DNA of 64,000 bases from Phaeosaccion multiseriatum. Taxonomy: Eukaryota > Ochrophyta, other classes. The DNA lies in the NCBI GenBank assembly GCA_965112735.1, contig OZ218950.1, positions 5,332,001 through 5,396,000 on the forward strand, given 5' to 3'. Shown here in pieces: positions 35,218-46,096 of this stretch (positions are counted from its first letter, which is position 1; each line of letters begins with the position of its first letter). A model generated the notes under the pieces. That model saw only the letters and a program-made list of their open reading frames with translations. It searched no databases and was not told where the DNA came from. Position numbers and translations under genes: made by a program.

Positions 35218-37196
35218 ATGCGCCGCGGAAGGTGCTGTGCCCGCGGGCCACGCTTTGCTTTGACTGCGGGGCTCGCTTGGTGGTGGTGGTGTGCGGCAGC
35301 AGACGTGGTGGTGGCCTTTCAGCAGCAGCCGGCGCCGCACGGGCCGCGAATACTGGTACGGCGTGGCGGGGGGTGGAGGCGGCCAAGCAGCACGACAGAG
35401 GCGGAGGTGGGAGGGAGCCCAGGCGCTCTGCCAGACCTTACGCAGGAGGAGGTGAACCGGTACAGCCGACACCTTATCCTGGGGGATGTTGGGGTGATAG
35501 GACAGCAGCGCTTGAAGCACGCGCGAGTGCTGACCATCGGGGCCGGGGGCCTTGGCAGTCCGTCTCTGCTCTACTTGGCAGCGGCAGGTGTTGGGCACCT
35601 GGGTATTGTGGACAACGATGTTGTGGATGAGAGCAATCTGCAGCGGCAAATCATTCACGGGGTGGACACGTTGGATAAGCCCAAAGTCGACTCTGCCAAG
35701 GAGAGGATTCTGGGCATTAATCCCAACTGCAATGTCACCGTGTACCAGAAAATGCTGACCTCCGAGAATGCGCTGGGTATCGTGGAGGGCTATGATATTG
35801 TGTTGGATGGGAGCGACAATTTTCCCACAAAGTATTTGGTGGATGATGCTTGTGCCATTTTGAACAAGGTGAGTAAGTGGGAGCTTGTGGGGACGGGGGG
35901 TGTAGAGCTGCATGGAGCGAGACTTTCATAGTCGGTGCGAGATTTGGGGGGGGGGGGCGATTACCTTGTGAATGCAGTCTTTAGGAAGTTTCCCCGTCTC
36001 TACAGTTTGCGGCCCGAGAGAATAAATAAATCGCTTCGCAAGCGATGGAGGCAGCAGAGCACCTTCACCAGCAGTATCAACGACACAGATGGGGCTCAAT
36101 GTCCTCTCTGTGTGGTCACCACGCCAGCCACAGCCACGGCCCCTCAGCCCACACCAGCGCGGTGTGTTTCTTTTCGCGTCGTCTTCGTCGTTGTCGTCGC
36201 AGTTTTCTCGATGCGTAAACGTGTCATGTTGTCGCCGCTTCCTTCCCCACGGTGTCCCAAGCCCAATGTGTACGGCGCCATTTTAGGTTTCGAGGGCCAG
36301 GTCTCTGTCTTTTCCTACCAAGGCGGGCCCACGTATCGAGATTTGCTGCCCAACCCCCCTCCGCCTGGCGAGGTACCGAGCTGCGCTGAGGGAGGCGTGT
36401 TGGGTATCCTGCCTGGAGTCATTGGCTGCATCCAGGTGAGGGGAGCGAGATTGGGGCCCTGCGAAGACGAACCGCCGACGCAGGGCTCACCTAACCATCT
36501 TGCTGTTTTGTCGTATGTGTCCGTCGGCCCTGGTGCCCTGCCTCTTGTGGGCAACAGGCGACAGAAGTGATCAAGATTATCCTCCGCAAGGGGCAGGTGC
36601 TGAGCGGCCGGCTTTTGGTGTACGACGCGCTGAAGATGGCCTTTAAAGAGAGCATCCTCCCAAAACGCCCCAACACTAGCGCAGTCACAAGACTAATCGA
36701 TTATCAAGGCTTCTGCGGCTTTAGGTGAGACTTTTCAACTTTTGGAATGCACAGGTACGTTTTGTGTTCTTACATTTTTTTATTTTGTGTGTGTACTGTT
36801 TGGGAGCGCAGCACACCAACGCCCCAGGAGGAGGAGCCCTCTGCTGCTGCTGCTCCGCCCGCGACGGGCTTCACTCAACTTTCTGTGCAAGAAGCAGTGG
36901 CGCGGTTCTCCACTGGCTGGTCACCCTACGTCCTCGACGTGCGCCTGCCCACGGAGGCTGCCATCTGCGCGCTGCCCTTCGCCGACCGCGTGTGCCCGCA
37001 CCGAGAAGTGGACCAGTTGGTCGTCCAAGGCAAGCTCCCCGAAGACAGAGACATTCTGGTACACTGCAAGGGAGGCGTCCGGAGCGAGAAGGCATGTAGG
37101 ACCCTGGAAGCGCTCGGCACGCAGCGACTGTTCAACCTTGAGGGCGGCATCATGGCTTGGGCCAAGGAAGTAGATCCGAGCATGGCAACGTACTGA
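35218..37196 (+). CDS. MoeB/ThiF E1-like enzyme fused to rhodanese (MOCS3 type), plastid-type presequence
   Basis: Activates a ubiquitin-like sulfur carrier by adenylation, then sulfurates it via the rhodanese domain; used for molybdopterin, thiamine or tRNA thiolation. Exons 35218-35868, 36262-36435, 36558-36724, 36812-37196 give 458 residues. The N-terminus has a hydrophobic signal segment (LTAGLAWWWWCAAADVVVAF) ending in an ASAF-like VVAF followed by a Pro/Arg-rich stretch. The ThiF domain shows GAGGLGSPSLLYLAAAGVG, ESNLQRQIIH and DGSDNFPTKY. The E1 cysteine is in VPSCAEGG. The rhodanese loop is HCKGGVRS. Both zinc CxxC pairs of bacterial MoeB and human MOCS3 are missing (TYRDLLP and ESILPKRP at those places). 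From memory, cyanobacterial MoeB proteins share this pattern, which suggests plastid ancestry. Confidence 0.9.
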
Positions 37197-38179
37197 GAAG
37201 CTTCCAGCGGAGTGAGCACGATGGATATGAGAGGCAATGCACGGCATTGCCGAGCTAGCTCCGCGTGAACTCCCCGTAACTAGGTTCTCCTCTTGTCGCT
37301 CGCCCACCAGAGACGATGCAGCAACAGACGCACTGCACTGCCTTGGTATGGTAGCGACGGCGGACGACGTGTGGTGGCGTGCGCACCCGACGGCATGAGC
37401 AGTTTCCGTTTGATTCAAGGGGGTTTTGCTCGCTGGATATGCACAAGGATGGCGATGGCGATGATGCACACCTCTGGCTCCAGCGTGGGAGCTGGCGCGG
37501 AAATTTCCTCCTCTGTCGGTAACTGTATTTTGCAAAGCACTCTTCTTTCGTCGTGTCGAGTCGTATGCGACTCACGCGGGTGCTCCGGACTTCCCGTCTG
37601 TCGGTGTCCTGAGAGGGGGGGGGCCACCGGCCGAGCGGACGAGGAGACTTTACCCCAGCGCTGCGCGTAACAAACGAATAATAAACTGGGGCTCAAAAAC
37701 AACGGCACCCCAAACACGTAACATCGTCGCCAGGTTTGACACGAAATAATGTACAGTATCGTCATCATTTGGAAGGACGCTTCTGTTGTCCTTGGGGGTT
37801 TAGTCGCGGGTGGTGGATGAAAGGAATGCTAAAGGTTACAAGGTGGCCTTCGGGCTGCGCCCTTGGCAGAGTTCTTTTCTTTCTTTCCAGGTAGGAAGGC
37901 GCTTATAAGAAAATCGCCACACTGGGATTGGACTGGTCGATAGCCTCTTTTTTTCGAGTCTCGAGAGGCTCTACATCACGTAAGGAGCGAAGGGGTGATA
38001 AGGTGGGAGAGTGAGGGAAGGTTAGGAGGTAGTGTTGGCATTAGCAACGTCTAAGATACAAAATATATATTCATCTCTTCGTGGGGAGGAGTGGAGTGAA
38101 CACCAGGCGCGTTCGACAGGTGTTGAAAAGGGGAGGATCGCCCCGCCAAAAAAAATAAAATAAAAAAAAAAAAAAATTA
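37197..38179. other. Intergenic region, no gene seen
   Basis: Spacer between the MoeB-like gene and the tRNA. It includes an aataaa (37679-37684), possibly a polyadenylation signal though far from the stop, and an A-rich run (38149-38176) that on the minus strand gives the oligo-T terminator of the tRNA gene. Confidence 0.4.
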
Positions 38180-38273
38180 ACCCTGAGAGGGACTCGAACC
38201 CTCAACCCGCAGATAACTCGTATGACAAGTCACTTCGTAAGAGTCTGACGCTCTACATTGGAGCTACCAGGGT
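38180..38273 (-). tRNA. tRNA-Lys (CTT) with a ~23-nt intron
   Basis: Reverse-strand sequence begins ACCCTGG and ends TCAGGGT, forming the acceptor stem. The D arm is GCTC...GAGC. The anticodon loop is CTCTTA with anticodon CTT. The T arm GAGGGTTCGAGTCCCTC is perfect. Between position 37 and the 3' half of the anticodon stem lie about 23 extra bases at the standard nuclear tRNA intron position. The outermost anticodon-stem pair is a T-C mismatch. An oligo-T run follows immediately downstream on the same strand, the expected RNA polymerase III terminator. No CCA is encoded. Confidence 0.88.
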
Positions 38274-38289
38274 TGATATGTGGGGGTAG

Positions 38290-38935
38290 TTTTTAGGGAT
38301 TCTAAATCTAAATATAAAATATATTTGTTGTATCTCCTCTCGCCTTCCCTCACATGGGCATTAGTGGTCTGGGAGGTGGAGCGGCCACCACACACGTACC
38401 AGAGAAAGTTCTTGTCTTTTGTTGTGCTGTTGCTGGTGTTTTCCGTCTAGCGTTTGCCATTCCTTCCCATTGCAAAAAAAAAACATCCATCTCTTTGTTG
38501 AACAGGCTGTCGACTTGAGAAGGGGCGCCACTGAGGGGCGCCACTGCCCTGGCTCACGCGCTAACACTGCCTGTCTGCGAGAGACAGACCACGGCCATGC
38601 ATAGTTCGGACATGGTGATGGCGGCTTTGACCGCTCGGAGGGGGGAGAGATTATATGTATCGTTACTCCATGCCTTACACTAATGGCTCTCTCCCTTCTA
38701 ACCCCCTAGGTGCCTGTATTTTCATTTCTTACGCTCGCCGTGTGTAGGCGCTCCTTTCTTTCCCTCACTCCCACCGAACCTGAACCGTAACGGCAGCAAG
38801 TTCTTTCTTACGCAATGTAGAGCCTCTCAAGCCCGAAAAAAAAGACATTGAGACTCCCCATGTCGAAGTGTTGGCCCATACAACTGCATCTAATTTTCAC
38901 CCTTTTGTCAACCCGTCCTACTTGGAAAGAACATA
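38290..38935. other. No gene seen
   Basis: Low-information spacer; a short A run at 38475-38484 and nothing coding that I can support. Confidence 0.35.
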
Positions 38936-38944
38936 CTGCTCTCC

Positions 38945-39150
38945 CCTCTTGTCATCCCCCTTCCTTTTCCGTCCTCCTGCGTGAGGAGGTTGCTGAGGTA
39001 GGTGAACATCTTGCGGTCCAGGGCGCTGGCGAAGGGCGTGTCCATGGACGGAGCATCTCCTTGAGCCTCTGGTTCACCCGGAGTCAAGTCACAATCGTGT
39101 TGTTCAGTCCGCAAGTGAATCAGCCCGTCCGATCGAGGCCCAAAGCGCAG
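38945..39150 (-). pseudogene. Fragment of an unidentified coding exon, frameshifted
   Basis: On the minus strand two GC3-rich pieces abut in different frames: VNQRLKEMLR (about 39075-39040), then SMDTPFASALDRKMFTYLSN (about 39055-38985) continuing LLTQED. Codon composition looks like a former coding exon, but the frame change and lack of flanking exons argue for decay. The family is not recognised. Confidence 0.4.
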
Positions 39151-39165
39151 TCGTGTCCCCTTGGC

Positions 39166-39540
39166 GTGCTCCTGCGTCACATGCGCTCGTCCCTACTACC
39201 CTGTCTTAGCGTGTGAGCCAAGGGGGTGGTGCCCCTCCTCAACTCCACTCTCAGCAGCTGCCACACAGCCTGCTGTTCACTCCACGCTCCTCCCCACAAC
39301 AAGGAGATGTGTATCAGATGTAGTACACTACCGTCCTGAATCCCCGTGTCCCTGTGCTCCTGCGTCACATGCGCTCGTCCCTACTACCCTGTCCTAGCGT
39401 GTGAGCCAAGGGGGTGGTGCCCCTCTCAACTCCACTCTCAGCAGCTGCCACACAGCCTGCTCTTCGCTCCACGCTCCTCCCCACAACAAGGAGATGTGTA
39501 TCAGATGTAGTATACTACCGTCCTGAATCGCCGTGTCCCT
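39166..39540 (+). repeat. Tandem duplication, period 188 bp
   Basis: Copies at 39166-39353 and 39354-39540 are almost identical from gtgctcctgcgtcacatgcg to the gtgtccct end, differing at a handful of positions. High identity implies a recent event inside the decayed region. Confidence 0.93.
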
Positions 39541-39873
39541 CGTAACCCCCTTGCCCCCGTATCCTGTGCTCCAACGCCCGCTGTAGATGCTCCTAACCTT
39601 CCCTCACCCTCCCCAGCTTGCCACACCTCGCCATCAACCACATGTCACATCGTCACACTGTCCCAAAACTCGCACGCCCTCAACCTCAATTATAGACCTC
39701 CTCGATTCCGAATGTCGAAGTGCTGACCCATACACTTACACTTGTCTACCTTACGCCCTCACCTGGTCCTTGTCCATACAGTTCTACCCTCCACCCGTGC
39801 GGCCACCACCTCTGCCTCAGCGCTTGGCCTGAAGGACGGCGTTGGCCTGAAGAGATTGCTTCCGCTCCGGCGC

Positions 39874-39876
<3 letters not shown>

Positions 39877-39916
<40 letters not shown>

Positions 39917-39939
39917 GTGTGTGTGTGTGTGTGTGTGTG
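39877..39939 (+). repeat. GT dinucleotide microsatellite
   Basis: Two GT runs separated by one break (gtgttgtg) span about 60 bp. Confidence 0.9.
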
Positions 39940-40149
39940 GAGGGAGGTGACCTCCGCATGAGTTGTTCACTGCGGCGACCTCCTTTCAGGCCTCTGCCCC
40001 TCCCGTGCTGCTGCTCCCCTCTCCCTCTCTTTCGCAAGCGCATATGCACACACGCGCACACACCGTATCTGACTCTGACCAGCCTTCTTCCTGAGGGCAA
40101 CGGCAGAGGGACTGTTCCTCACGCTAACCACCTAGTCGGGGGGCGGAGA

Positions 40150-41400
40150 GTAGTCAGGGTAGTTCACTGCTGAGATTCACAACACCACACACACACAAAG
40201 GTGCGGGAGAAAAGGCCAAGCTTCGTCTCTTGGTGGGGTTGAGTCGCTTGCTAGGCACTGCCCGCTGTGAGCTCGTTGGTGTATTCGATTCGATGCCCAC
40301 GCGACCGTCGATGCTGCCCACCGCGAATCCTCCGGCTGGAAGTTGTCGTCCTCCCTGCTCCCGGCAGGAAAGGGTAGGGCAGGGCAGCGCAGGGCTGTGC
40401 AGTGAGTGGGTGGGTGGGTGCCAGCAGCAACGAGCAAGCACACTCACACCAACCAAACACGCCCGTTCTGACACACACACACACGCACATACACACATAC
40501 ACACTACTCATCATGCTTGTAAAACACGAGGTACCAACGTCTACGTATGTCTTCCGTACGTACCAGCAGGCTGGGCACCTCGTCTGTTGATTGAGGGGCG
40601 ACACGATGGAAAGTGGTCTCCGTGGGCCTGCCCGTGGACGGATAGTCCGTGAGGATGTTCCGGTTGGCGTCTCTGCAGGCCACCACAGGCCACCTCCAGC
40701 ACAGCGTACATGGAGTGCGTCCATGCCGTAGACAAGGCCCAGCAGGGCTGCCGGGAGCGTGGGTCTCACAGCTGGGGGAGAGGCAGAGGGAGAGCGAGAG
40801 GGGAGGAGGGGGCGGGTGCTGAGCGAGGAGGAGAGGGAGAGGGATGGGGGGAGGGAGGACATGCACCGTGATATGACGCCCAGAATGGAGCCCTCTTGAG
40901 CACATCAATGGTGCCAGTTACGGCTCCACTCCTCCTTCCCTGCAAGGTCCCTAACGTCCCCCCCTCTTTCCCCACCCAACCCCCTCTAAGCACCCTAACC
41001 TTGACGGTCTTGTCCCAGCTGCCGGTAGCAACTATGTCCCCGGTCTACATGCACCACCTGCTGGGTAGAGAGGCACCACACCGCAGGAGGGAGGGAGGAG
41101 AGCGGAATGACTAAGGTACGACAGGGCTGCTGGCACATGCCCGCTCTCACGAGATACGTATACTGTCTTCTGTTCATACGGTGCCAAGCGTCGCTCAGAT
41201 CTCAAAAAGAGACTGAAGAGAGCCATCACTTTTTTCGGCCTGAGCTCAGGGAAGCCCTCCCCCCCCCCGTTCTCCCTCCCTCCCTTCCTCTCTTCCCTCC
41301 TGCGTACCTGCCTACATGGCTGCCTATATGCCCGCCAGTGTGCCTCAATACACTTGACGGCGTGGTCGTGCGCAGTCACTTGCGTGGGGGGGCGTCCCCG
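40150..41400 (-). pseudogene. Rae1/Bub3-family WD40 gene relic
   Basis: Minus-strand fragments fall in the order expected of Rae1 (mRNA export factor Gle2): AHDHAVKCIEAHW (about 41385-41345), GDIVATGSWDKTVKV (41042-40998), VYGMDALH (about 40740-40715), VVACRDANRNILT (about 40690-40650), GRPTETTFHRVAP (about 40640-40600), SPLNQQTRCPACW (about 40605-40565) and GGFAVGSIDGRVGIE (about 40350-40290). Neighbouring blocks inside one exon need different frames, so no intact protein can be read. The final repeat is not found. Regions 41400-42200 may hold further 5' remnants that I cannot identify. Confidence 0.7.
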
Positions 41401-42209
41401 CCTGGCAGAGGGAGGGACGCCATGCCTCCGTGGGGGGACAAGTCTGAGCACACAGACCTGTGAAGGGTGGAGGGAGGGAGGGAGGGAGGGGTTGGGGGGG
41501 GGGATGGTGCGGCTACAAAAGTATGTGCGGGGAGAGTCAATGAGAGGAGCCCGCTCCACATCTGAGTCCTGCACGCGCATACTCTCTCTCCACCCTCCTC
41601 TCTCCTTCTCCCCCTCTCCCCCCCTCTCTCTCCTGCCTCCCCTCTTTTCCTCCCTCCCCCTCAATCTCACGTACTGCAGCGTGGTCTCTGCCGCTGGCTC
41701 GGCTCCGAGCGCGGGCCTCGTGTTCTCGTGTTCATGTTCACCTGCAGCTGCCAAGCCGATTGTCCTTTATGAAGAGCTGACACCGCGCTGGATGGCGGCC
41801 TCTCCTGCTGGAACAGGACTGACTGAGAGACACCATCCAAGAAGGAGGAGGGCGCACGTGCCCCCGTTCGAGCCCTTCCCACGCTCCGACCCCGCTCAGC
41901 GCCCCATCATCTCCTCGTCGGATTGGTGCTGCGTTGCGTTGGTCTAACGTAGTGCTGCTCAGCTGCGGACGAGGGGAGGGGCGTGAGGAAGCAAGCGAGG
42001 GAGAGAGCGGAGAAGGAAGGATGCCAAGGCAGTGAAACGTGCTCACCTCTTCCTCCCCGAGTTGAGTGAAATTGAGCGTCGCTGTGATGCAACGCGCGTG
42101 TCTCAGAGAAGATTGCCGAGAGCAATGTGCGTCTGCATGATCATTGCCAAGTGCGGCAAAGAGCGCCTCCACTAGACGCACGCCCCCCGGCCGGCGTGCA
42201 GCCTCTGCC

Positions 42210-42643
42210 ACACCCGCTCGCCCCCCAGCCCCTTCTCTCTCTCCGCGCAGGCGAGCCCTCGCTCGCGCAAGGCTCCCTTCCTCGGTGCCTGCATGAGCTT
42301 TGTTCTTTCTGCTTTTTCTTCCCCGTGCTGCTCTCCCCCTTTCTCTCTCTGTTTCCTACGCGCCTGCGGCCCGACCCTCGGCGACAGCCTCAAACCCTGT
42401 GTCGGCAGAGCCCTTCCGGAGGCCTTCCAGACGCCTTCCAAGGCCCCTCTCTGGCGCCAAAACCAAAAGAGCGTTGGGCATTTTGACCAAAAAAAAGGCC
42501 GTTGGACTTTAATCCAAAACCCCCTGGGATCACCCCTCGGGACCGCATGCGTGTGAGGCTTGGGGCTCAAAAGGCCCCATCCTTGTGTTTTGTGTGGTTC
42601 ATACAAATTACATTTCCTTTGTCTGTTCTTTCCCGGCCTCGCC
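42210..42643. other. Upstream region of the repeat protein gene, no gene seen
   Basis: Probable promoter and 5' UTR of the following intronless gene. A near-repeat (gccaaaaccaaaaga and gaccaaaaaaaaggcc) occurs at 42450-42500. No clear motif. Confidence 0.35.
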
Positions 42644-43669
42644 ATGAAGACCTACTGCACCATCCTGGCGCTCTGTGCCTTCCAAGGGACGTCCGCCTTT
42701 GTTGTGCAGGCGCCCACGGCTCTGAAAGGCCGCTCCTCCTCCTCTTACCTTGGGAGTTTGGGTGGATCTTCGGAGCAAGGCTTGAATGGCCAGATCAAGG
42801 ACAAGAATGGGCCCAGTGGAGTGCAGGTAACCAGTGCAATGCCCAGCGTGCCCGGTCAGCAGCAGCTGACCAATGCTCTGTCGAGTGGCGGGTTCGGCAC
42901 GGTGTCGAAGAACCAGGTGTCGGCTGAGTTGAAAGACATGACGGAGGTGTGGGATGCTTTGTCACCGGTCACAGTGCAGGGTGGTTCTCTCCGAACATGG
43001 TCCTTTGCAACGCCCGCGATTGGGAGGGTGCAGGTGCTGTTGAAGAGTGAGGGCCGCCCTCTGCATGCGAATGTAGACTTGTGGCAGGGACCGGACAACA
43101 CGCCGCAGAAAATGGCGGTTTACAGTGAGGACGGAAACTTGCGCCCATTCAGCGCAGTGATTGAGACACCGCGAGGCCACAATTCGATTGCCATCCGCAA
43201 CACGGGGCAAATGGAGTTCCCTCTGGCGGCGTGTGTGGAGGCCGATGTGGAGGATGCGTCCGGCAATAGTTCTGCTGGCCTGGGGGCGGTGACCAAACGG
43301 CTGTCCAACTCAGGTACCCTCAAGACAATCCAGGGCGGAGCGGTCCACACATACTCGTTCGACACGGCGGAGTCGGTGGCCAGCGTGCAAGTGTTATTGA
43401 AGACCGACGGGCGACCTCTGAATGCACGAATCGAGCTGCTGCAGGGGCCCAACAACAGCAAGCAGGTGATTGATCTTTATGCTGAGGACGGACTTGAGCG
43501 ACCATTCTTCGCTGTCATTGGCACGCCGGGTGTTGGAAACGTGGTCCGAATTGTAAACACAGCCACGATGGAGTTCCCCATGACCGCATGTGTGGAGCCT
43601 TACATGATGGGCAAGCCTTTCGCGGATGGGCGCAACCAGGACAGCACTGGCCACTTTATTGTGGATTAG
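42644..43669 (+). CDS. Plastid-targeted protein with two tandem ~95-residue repeats
   Basis: Intronless, 341 residues. The N-terminus MKTYCTILALCAFQGTSAF is a signal peptide ending in TSAF, then VVQAPTALKGR, the bipartite presequence of secondary plastids. The mature part holds two homologous units of about 95 residues. Unit 1 carries TVQGGSLRTWSF, VQVLLKSEGRPLHANVDLWQ, YSEDGNLRPFSAVIETP and MEFPLAACVE. Unit 2 carries TIQGGAVHTYSF, VQVLLKTDGRPLNARIELLQ, YAEDGLERPFFAVIGTP and MEFPMTACVE. The strand-rich composition suggests a beta-sandwich. I believe related unnamed proteins occur in other ochrophyte algae but know no function. The start at 42644 is supported by the signal peptide; the open frame extends upstream without another ATG of this quality. 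Confidence 0.85.
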   Translation: MKTYCTILALCAFQGTSAFVVQAPTALKGRSSSSYLGSLGGSSEQGLNGQIKDKNGPSGVQVTSAMPSVPGQQQLTNALSSGGFGTVSKNQVSAELKDMTEVWDALSPVTVQGGSLRTWSFATPAIGRVQVLLKSEGRPLHANVDLWQGPDNTPQKMAVYSEDGNLRPFSAVIETPRGHNSIAIRNTGQMEFPLAACVEADVEDASGNSSAGLGAVTKRLSNSGTLKTIQGGAVHTYSFDTAESVASVQVLLKTDGRPLNARIELLQGPNNSKQVIDLYAEDGLERPFFAVIGTPGVGNVVRIVNTATMEFPMTACVEPYMMGKPFADGRNQDSTGHFIVD

Positions 43670-44500
43670 AGTGTGATTGAGACCACTGGGGGAGTGGAGT
43701 GGTTCAATTGTATAACGTTAGTGGCCACCCCATGCGGAGGAATCGTCGGAGCGATAAAGAAAACATTAGAGTGTAGGAGTGCATCTTGATATTGATAATG
43801 GTATTGATGCGGGGTAAAAAGTTAATATACATGTCAACAAGATTACACTCCACAATCTCCTTCTCCGTACTCTGTTTCTTGGGTGGGGGTGGAGTTGGTC
43901 GCCGACGTCGGGGGGGGGGCGGGTTAGACTGGGCGGTGAGGGACAAGGACAGCAGGACCTTGGGGGGGAGGGTGACGGACAAGGACGCAGGACATGGCGG
44001 GGGGGGGGGTTTGACGGGGCTGTGCGGGACAAGGATAGCAGGGAGACAGACAATGATGGAGAGGGACGGGCGACATTGCGTCGTTCTGTGCGTGTGTGCG
44101 TGTGTGCGTGCGCGCCTTCCTACTACTGGTGTCCACTCCGACGTATCCACCCCCCCTCCAGCTCGCTGACAGAAGCAAGAAGCCAGGTGCTTTGTTGGGG
44201 GCCGAAGCCATGAGCCAGAAAACTCATGCCTCCCTCAACCCTGAGACTGACGGGGCCTACCCTCCTGCGTCTTCCATCGTGTCACCAAAGGACGAAAAAG
44301 CTGGCTGGCGACCTCAACTCGCCCCAACCCCCACTCGCACCCCTGCTGCTCAAAACACATCACAGAGGTTGTGGAAGCCCTAACCCACTGGTACCGGCCG
44401 GAAACTGAGAGCTGAAACTCGAGGTCGACTTTCGTTGAAGATGGAAGCAGGCCCACGGTCCGAGGCAGTTAAGAGCATTCCTCCCCTTCTCTCTGTCAAT
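43670..44500. other. Intergenic region, no supported gene
   Basis: It contains several G-runs (43910-43918, 44000-44008). An open stretch on + (about 44190-44380, AMSQKTHASLNPETDGAYPP) has no recognisable family and no clear splice context, so it is not called. Confidence 0.35.
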
Positions 44501-44504
44501 CGCT

Positions 44505-45195
44505 GTCCATGCCGCTGCACTGCATCTCTGCTGCTGCTGCTGCTGCTGCTGCTCCTGCTGCTGCTGCTGCTGCTGCTCCAGCGACAGCGACTGCTTGCCT
44601 TCGGCCCGAATATTCTTCTTCGAAACGCGCGTGCACGGCAGCAAAAGCGAACTTAGCAGCCAATCTCACCAGCCCCTCCCCCACCTCTGCAGTAGAGCAA
44701 CCGCCATGTTCTTCTCTCTCCTTTGCCGCTGCACTCAAACTCTGCGCTTTCCGACTTTCCTCTCTGCTTCTGCCGCTCCTCCCACTCATTCCTTCAGTCA
44801 CTGGTTGTGTACAATGATGGCCCGCTACTGACACCGTTCTGTCCATTGTTCGAAAGGCAAGGGCGTGCACACCGGCTGATGGCAAAAGTAGCCCCCAGAG
44901 ACGCACGCAGACAACCCTCCTGCATCTCTCCAGCTTTCAACCATCAGTAGTCGCCCTTCTATTTTCCTCTCCAATCAGAGCACGAGCTCCTGTCCTCTTC
45001 TTCTTTGCCGCTGCATTGCATTTCCGTGCTTTCATCTGTGCTGCTATCGCTCCCACTCGTTCTGCCAGCTGCTGCTTGCCTCGGTTCTTGACCCTCTCCT
45101 GACACGCTCCGAAAGTAAGTGCGTAGCACGCCGGCTGTCGGCAATAGCAGCCCCTAGGGGCGCCCCCTAGCCGACTCCCTGCCCCCGGCTGCAAA
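44505..45195 (+). repeat. Degenerate tandem repeat, period about 257 bp, with CTG tract
   Basis: Two units resemble each other: tttgccgctgca...cccactc followed by tccgaaag/ttcgaaag and accggctgatggcaaaagtag (44865-44895) or gccggctgtcggcaatagcag (about 45129-45150). A weaker copy begins near 44508 and carries a pure CTG run (44529-44578). Confidence 0.6.
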
Positions 45196-45409
45196 TAAAG
45201 GAATATGGCAGGCACAAAAGCAGGGGAATGCACGTCAGCTGACGCCGGTAGTGGAGGATAGCCCCCCGCCTGATAGCATCGCGGAGTTCACACGCGCGAA
45301 AATTGACCGAGGAATGCAAGTAGACTTCTTCCCCGCTCTTGCTGCCTTGCCTGATGGTTTCACCTGCGACACATTGGGTACGCTTCCCTCTCCGTCCATC
45401 TTAGTACGC

Positions 45410-45910
45410 CTCAAACAAGGGGAAAAGGGGAACTCCATGCGTGACCAGTGGCCAAACCACCAAGAAAATAATGACCAACACCGGGGGAAATCGTTCCGCG
45501 CCAGGCTGGGCGCACACCTGTTTTCCAAGGGGAAAGGGGAAAGGGGAAAGGAGGCACTCCATGCGTGACCAGTGACCATGCCGTCCATATCTCACTCACT
45601 GTTGTAACGGCACGACCATCGCTCACCACAAGCCCGTCGTCACGTCACCGAAAAGTCCCGGTGACACCGGGGAAATCTTTCCGCGCCAGGGCCGACGCCC
45701 GCCAGCTCTCCAAGGGGAAAGGGGAAACTCCATGCGCGGCCGGTGCTCATACCGCCTCCTTCTCCCTCGCTGGTGTATACGGCACCAATATCTCAAACCA
45801 ACCAACAACCAGGTGATGTCACCGAAAAGATCCTACCAACAGCGGGGTATCTTCTCGCGCCAGGCCCGAGGCCTACCTGTGTTCCAAGGGGAAAGGGGAC
45901 TCATGCATCA
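45410..45910 (+). repeat. Degenerate tandem repeat, period about 175-185 bp
   Basis: The core cgcgccagg, then ttccaaggggaaaggggaaa and ctccatgcg, recurs near 45498, 45682 and 45856, with a partial first copy at 45410-45450. Divergence between copies indicates age. No coding signal. Confidence 0.75.
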
Positions 45911-46096
45911 CCATCGGTCGTACTGCTCCTGTCTCCCTCACTGTTGTCCACTCGATACGACACATCTATATGTGACAAGACACAATTAAATCTGCGTCGA
46001 CACGCGTGGATTCCACCCACTCATCTGTGAATGTAACGGTTTCTGTTTTTGCCTTTGCTTGTGACGAGGGTCTTGGGGGAGGAGGGGGGGAAGAAG

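Noticed and set aside
39166-39540. Possible CRISPR-like array
   Set aside because: There are only two long adjacent copies and no spacer pattern; this is a tandem duplication in a eukaryotic genome.
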